Origin: an uncultured Corynebacterium sp.
GTDB lineage: Bacteria > Actinomycetota > Actinomycetes > Mycobacteriales > Mycobacteriaceae
Assembly (NCBI RefSeq): GCF_946222835.1
Contig: NZ_CAMIHD010000023.1
Location: 1-25,312, forward strand
Direction of reading: 5' to 3'
Length of the DNA stretch: 25,312 nucleotides
Under the pieces are notes generated by a model that saw nothing but the letters and a program-made list of their open reading frames with translations, did no database searches and was not told where the DNA came from. Both the position numbers and the translations under genes were made by a program. Shown in pieces: positions 24,201 to 25,312 of this stretch. The first letter of the stretch is position 1, and each line of letters begins with the position of its first letter.

Positions 24201-24725
24201 GCGAGCTACAACCCGGACAAGCCGAACGAGATCCAAACCGATAGGTTGCTCGATGGTGCGGAGTTCACTGTCCACCGCGGTGACGCTGACGGTAACCTGA
24301 AGCTAAACGCGGATGGCAGCGTCAACGTTGATGCTAACCCCGTGGTGAAGCAGTCCACGACCACCACCACAGGCCGCGTCAAGCTCGAAGGCTTGGATGC
24401 CCCTGGCGTTTATTACCTCATCGAGACGAAGGCGCCGAACGGCTATAACCTGCTGCCCGCGCCGATCAAGTTCTCGACGGAGTGGGATCAGAATGGCAAT
24501 GCAGTCATCAAGGTGCTCTCCGGAGGGACCGCGATCACCAGTAATAGGTGCGCTGAGTCTGACACCGCTGCCAACTGTGTGAAGAAGATCGGCGTCCTTC
24601 AGGTCGCTGACATCACCAAGGGTGCACTGCCCAAGACCGGTGGTGAGGGCGTAGGCCTGTGGGCGCTCGCTGGTGGCGCGATTGTCGCGGCAGGGTGCCT
24701 CGCTTTGCGACGTCGCCCGGCATAG
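21213..24725 (+). CDS. Large tip pilin / adhesin, SpaC/SpaF type, LPKTG-anchored
   Basis: This 1170-residue surface protein should cap the pilus and bind the target surface. A 17-residue polar leader precedes the hydrophobic signal segment, ending near AVAEA. After a Ser/Glu/Pro-rich stretch (about 170-200) comes a beta-rich region. Residues about 405-640 look like a DUF6923-type propeller-like domain (ALAFDSSDNWLYAVSQIRG, AGNLLQINPATGEVHNLG). DUF11- or CnaA-like repeats follow, then a C-terminal CnaB domain with E-box YYLIETKAPNGY (E1071). The sorting signal is LPKTG (1139-1143), then a helix and RRRPA. No von Willebrand A domain or MIDAS motif is seen. The ATG overlaps the previous stop (TAATG), so translation is coupled. 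LPMTG, LAMTG and LPKTG recall the SpaD/E/F set. Confidence 0.88.
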   Translation: MSWTDAHPAEPVVYRWRAFAAFIAALALIVGVAAPAALPGIVGAVAEAQTTALRTELDSADQLSLTAGDSATFEGHFVDAGTVEELEFTVETAGLEFDGSAYTLTIDGEEIPVREGDNLVVKSTSSSVTFRITGLSTDVPAGAAFSLKTPAVAEDSELSGMSVDVRGVAEETPSTSSTESSETPEAPSEVTEPLEIADVDEAPARLMAAPNITPYAAGDRTITMQNDGYVLKGSRYIPNFKIPSGELFGGQLSIPQGTVVTLKSSVNSNLSTNPEDLTIYYTGANGGWYEAKATYKKISAKEYQVTLPRITIGGNAQIQFKGVHRGPANTEFTASFTVPEPEKCKGDTKVEPRQPPRKLTAEEYTDGSPVYVVTSEPKDRRRDTSILSRQVNQGRDFRQVGEPTPWVYNALAFDSSDNWLYAVSQIRGENGDPCYPAGNLLQINPATGEVHNLGPLLKAGSSGTPFETEGDRDLLNAGVYTSEGFFVGNTSTSGSRHLYKVDVDKVTAQRVLGNQVSYSEDWAVLPQAQKYMWGFQNRAKAVDKLILERIDTQTGKITTWDLTEIKTLDGRKISNPSASWGKAWTYSNGNLGFGSGSANANQLGFELKISNPDSGSPTFELVNIMNNLPASFNTDAASDLVPPPPALQSNIAVKKQRSETKIVNGEVRTFWTISLENTTDNTSSGGTFWEYLPTDTHYGVNATDPKAKFEGFGPGSTVVNGRGPGPNEIKPESGIYAGMDVPSATSGEVGYMKGYVGTLPGHAKVEYVVSAPVRKDENGNLKTVCSPNKVAFQATDGESSPAEDDNVATEACFNKVAVDSKPQPVPGAANEYTAKYNVVVEAPDAPGFDTNDVIYGKLTDTPKFVGAATVTGASVVFKDEFNKTSQPQSYPGAGPYELNKNDTPKIIKPKSKGVGGSTGQHVYEVTVRFKLDRSKLDSTSVPAGYPSQPAGNSRCYTKDGLHEPKFGLMNEAEMGGWKDTDCIPLETKEMDVLLEKASYNPDKPNEIQTDRLLDGAEFTVHRGDADGNLKLNADGSVNVDANPVVKQSTTTTTGRVKLEGLDAPGVYYLIETKAPNGYNLLPAPIKFSTEWDQNGNAVIKVLSGGTAITSNRCAESDTAANCVKKIGVLQVADITKGALPKTGGEGVGLWALAGGAIVAAGCLALRRRPA

Positions 24726-24751
24726 AACCACCGCTTGCGGCAACTTTAGAA

Positions 24752-24790
24752 AAGGCCCGCTCTTCCAATAACCAGGGAAGGGCGGGCCTT
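24752..24790. terminator. Strong terminator between convergent pilus operon and second sortase
   Basis: The arms 24752-24766 and 24776-24790 form a 15-bp stem with one G-U pair around a 9-nt loop, with AAGGCCCGC opposite GCGGGCCTT. TTATT follows on the plus strand and TTTCTAAA on the minus strand, so it can serve both converging transcripts. Confidence 0.85.
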
Positions 24791-24809
24791 ATTGCATGCT
24801 CATTGTCGG

Positions 24810-25312
24810 TTAGGAGTCCTGCGGGTCGTCGTCAATCACGGTGTCCTTGGCATTGCTGACATATTTGCGCCACCAGTAGATGAGAAGAAGCACGATGATG
24901 GCAGCGGCAGCCAGAATGGCCCACATCCACCACTGCCAGTGAATACCAGAGCTGTTGAATGCGGCCTCGTCTTTCGGATCCATCGGCACTCGGTGGCCAG
25001 TGACGAGCAAGCGGTGGGTATTTACGCCGTAGGGGGTGCAGGTAATGAGAGTGATGAGGTCCTGATCAGCCTCGCGGTGAAGAGAGCTGGTGTCAGCAGG
25101 TTCGACTACGCGAACGTCGTGGACCTCGTATTTCAGCTTTTCGCCACCAGCTGCGATATAGAAAACATCGCCCTCCTTAACCTTGCCGAGATTGTCCCAC
25201 AACGTGGCATTTTGTAGGCCCGTGTGAGCGGAAAGTGCTGCGTGCCGACCCTCGCCCTCACCTACGCCGCCGACAGGTAGGTCCGTGCCGTAGAGGTGGC
25301 CAGCGCCGCGGG
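24810..25312 (-). CDS. Second class C sortase (partial, 5' end beyond window)
   Basis: The C-terminal 166 residues of a pilus-type sortase are present; the N-terminus and lid motif lie beyond 25312. Visible are GHLYGTDLPVGG, the catalytic His in ALSAHTGL, the catalytic Cys in LITCTPYG, the Arg in HRLLVTGH, a C-terminal helix (about 20 residues) and the acidic end DDDPQDS. It is clearly paralogous to the sortase at 19431-20366 but has a few extra residues (GEGEGR) before the catalytic His. It is transcribed toward the pilus operon and shares the terminator at 24752-24790. It may belong to a second pilus cluster to the right or serve this one. Confidence 0.92.
   Translation of the reverse strand, partial: RGAGHLYGTDLPVGGVGEGEGRHAALSAHTGLQNATLWDNLGKVKEGDVFYIAAGGEKLKYEVHDVRVVEPADTSSLHREADQDLITLITCTPYGVNTHRLLVTGHRVPMDPKDEAAFNSSGIHWQWWMWAILAAAAIIVLLLIYWWRKYVSNAKDTVIDDDPQDS

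Noticed and set aside
1..25312. CRISPR arrays, tRNA/rRNA genes, insertion sequences
   Set aside because: No regularly spaced repeats, cloverleaf-like sequences, rRNA-like sequences or transposase motifs were seen on reading both strands.

Overview
The window looks like a Corynebacterium chromosome. It carries aftD (arabinofuranosyltransferase), a tmaT-type acyltransferase, a DUF3068 protein and a DUF2613 protein in the gene order known from mycolic-acid bacteria (compare Rv0224c-Rv0228 and Rv0236c-Rv0237 of M. tuberculosis). It also carries a Spa-type sortase-assembled pilus cluster, which is a corynebacterial hallmark. Many genes have -10-like hexamers placed as expected for leaderless transcripts, which are common in this genus. 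I do not name a species.

Layout. (1) 1-3172 is a visibly A/T-richer cassette: a lactococcin 972-family bacteriocin precursor, its multi-TM partner membrane protein and its ABC ATPase. The bacteriocin start is disrupted by a one-base shortage in an A tract, so the best ribosome binding site leads into a 14-codon dead end. (2) 3153-11890 is the conserved envelope-glycolipid island: methyltransferase, GT4 glycosyltransferase, polytopic membrane protein, DUF3068 protein, TmaT-like acyltransferase, AftD and a DUF2613 small membrane protein. Gene strands alternate. Two convergent pairs overlap by 80-86 bp, and two divergent pairs seem to share overlapping -10 elements. (3) 11913-17143 holds a universal stress protein, an LpqI-type GH3 lipoprotein, a VanW/peptidoglycan-binding membrane protein and an ABC exporter; the last three may form one transcript. 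(4) 17144-17782 is a 639-bp stretch with no convincing gene, ending in the probable promoter and long leader of the pilus operon. (5) 17783-24725 is the pilus operon: major shaft pilin (LPMTG), class C sortase, small base pilin (LAMTG) and large tip pilin (LPKTG). Alternative hairpins lie between the shaft pilin and the sortase. A strong bidirectional-type terminator follows. (6) 24810-25312 is a second, paralogous class C sortase on the minus strand, cut by the window end.

How it fits together. Nearly every product acts at the cell envelope: mycolate acetylation, arabinan and lipoglycan synthesis, peptidoglycan-linked enzymes, covalent pilus assembly, and secretion of a bacteriocin whose family prototype targets lipid II. 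I see no tRNA, rRNA, CRISPR array, intact insertion sequence or replication origin. No wholly new system could be shown. The most unusual signals are the bacteriocin A-tract frameshift, the competing hairpins within the pilus operon, and the divergent and convergent gene overlaps in the envelope island.
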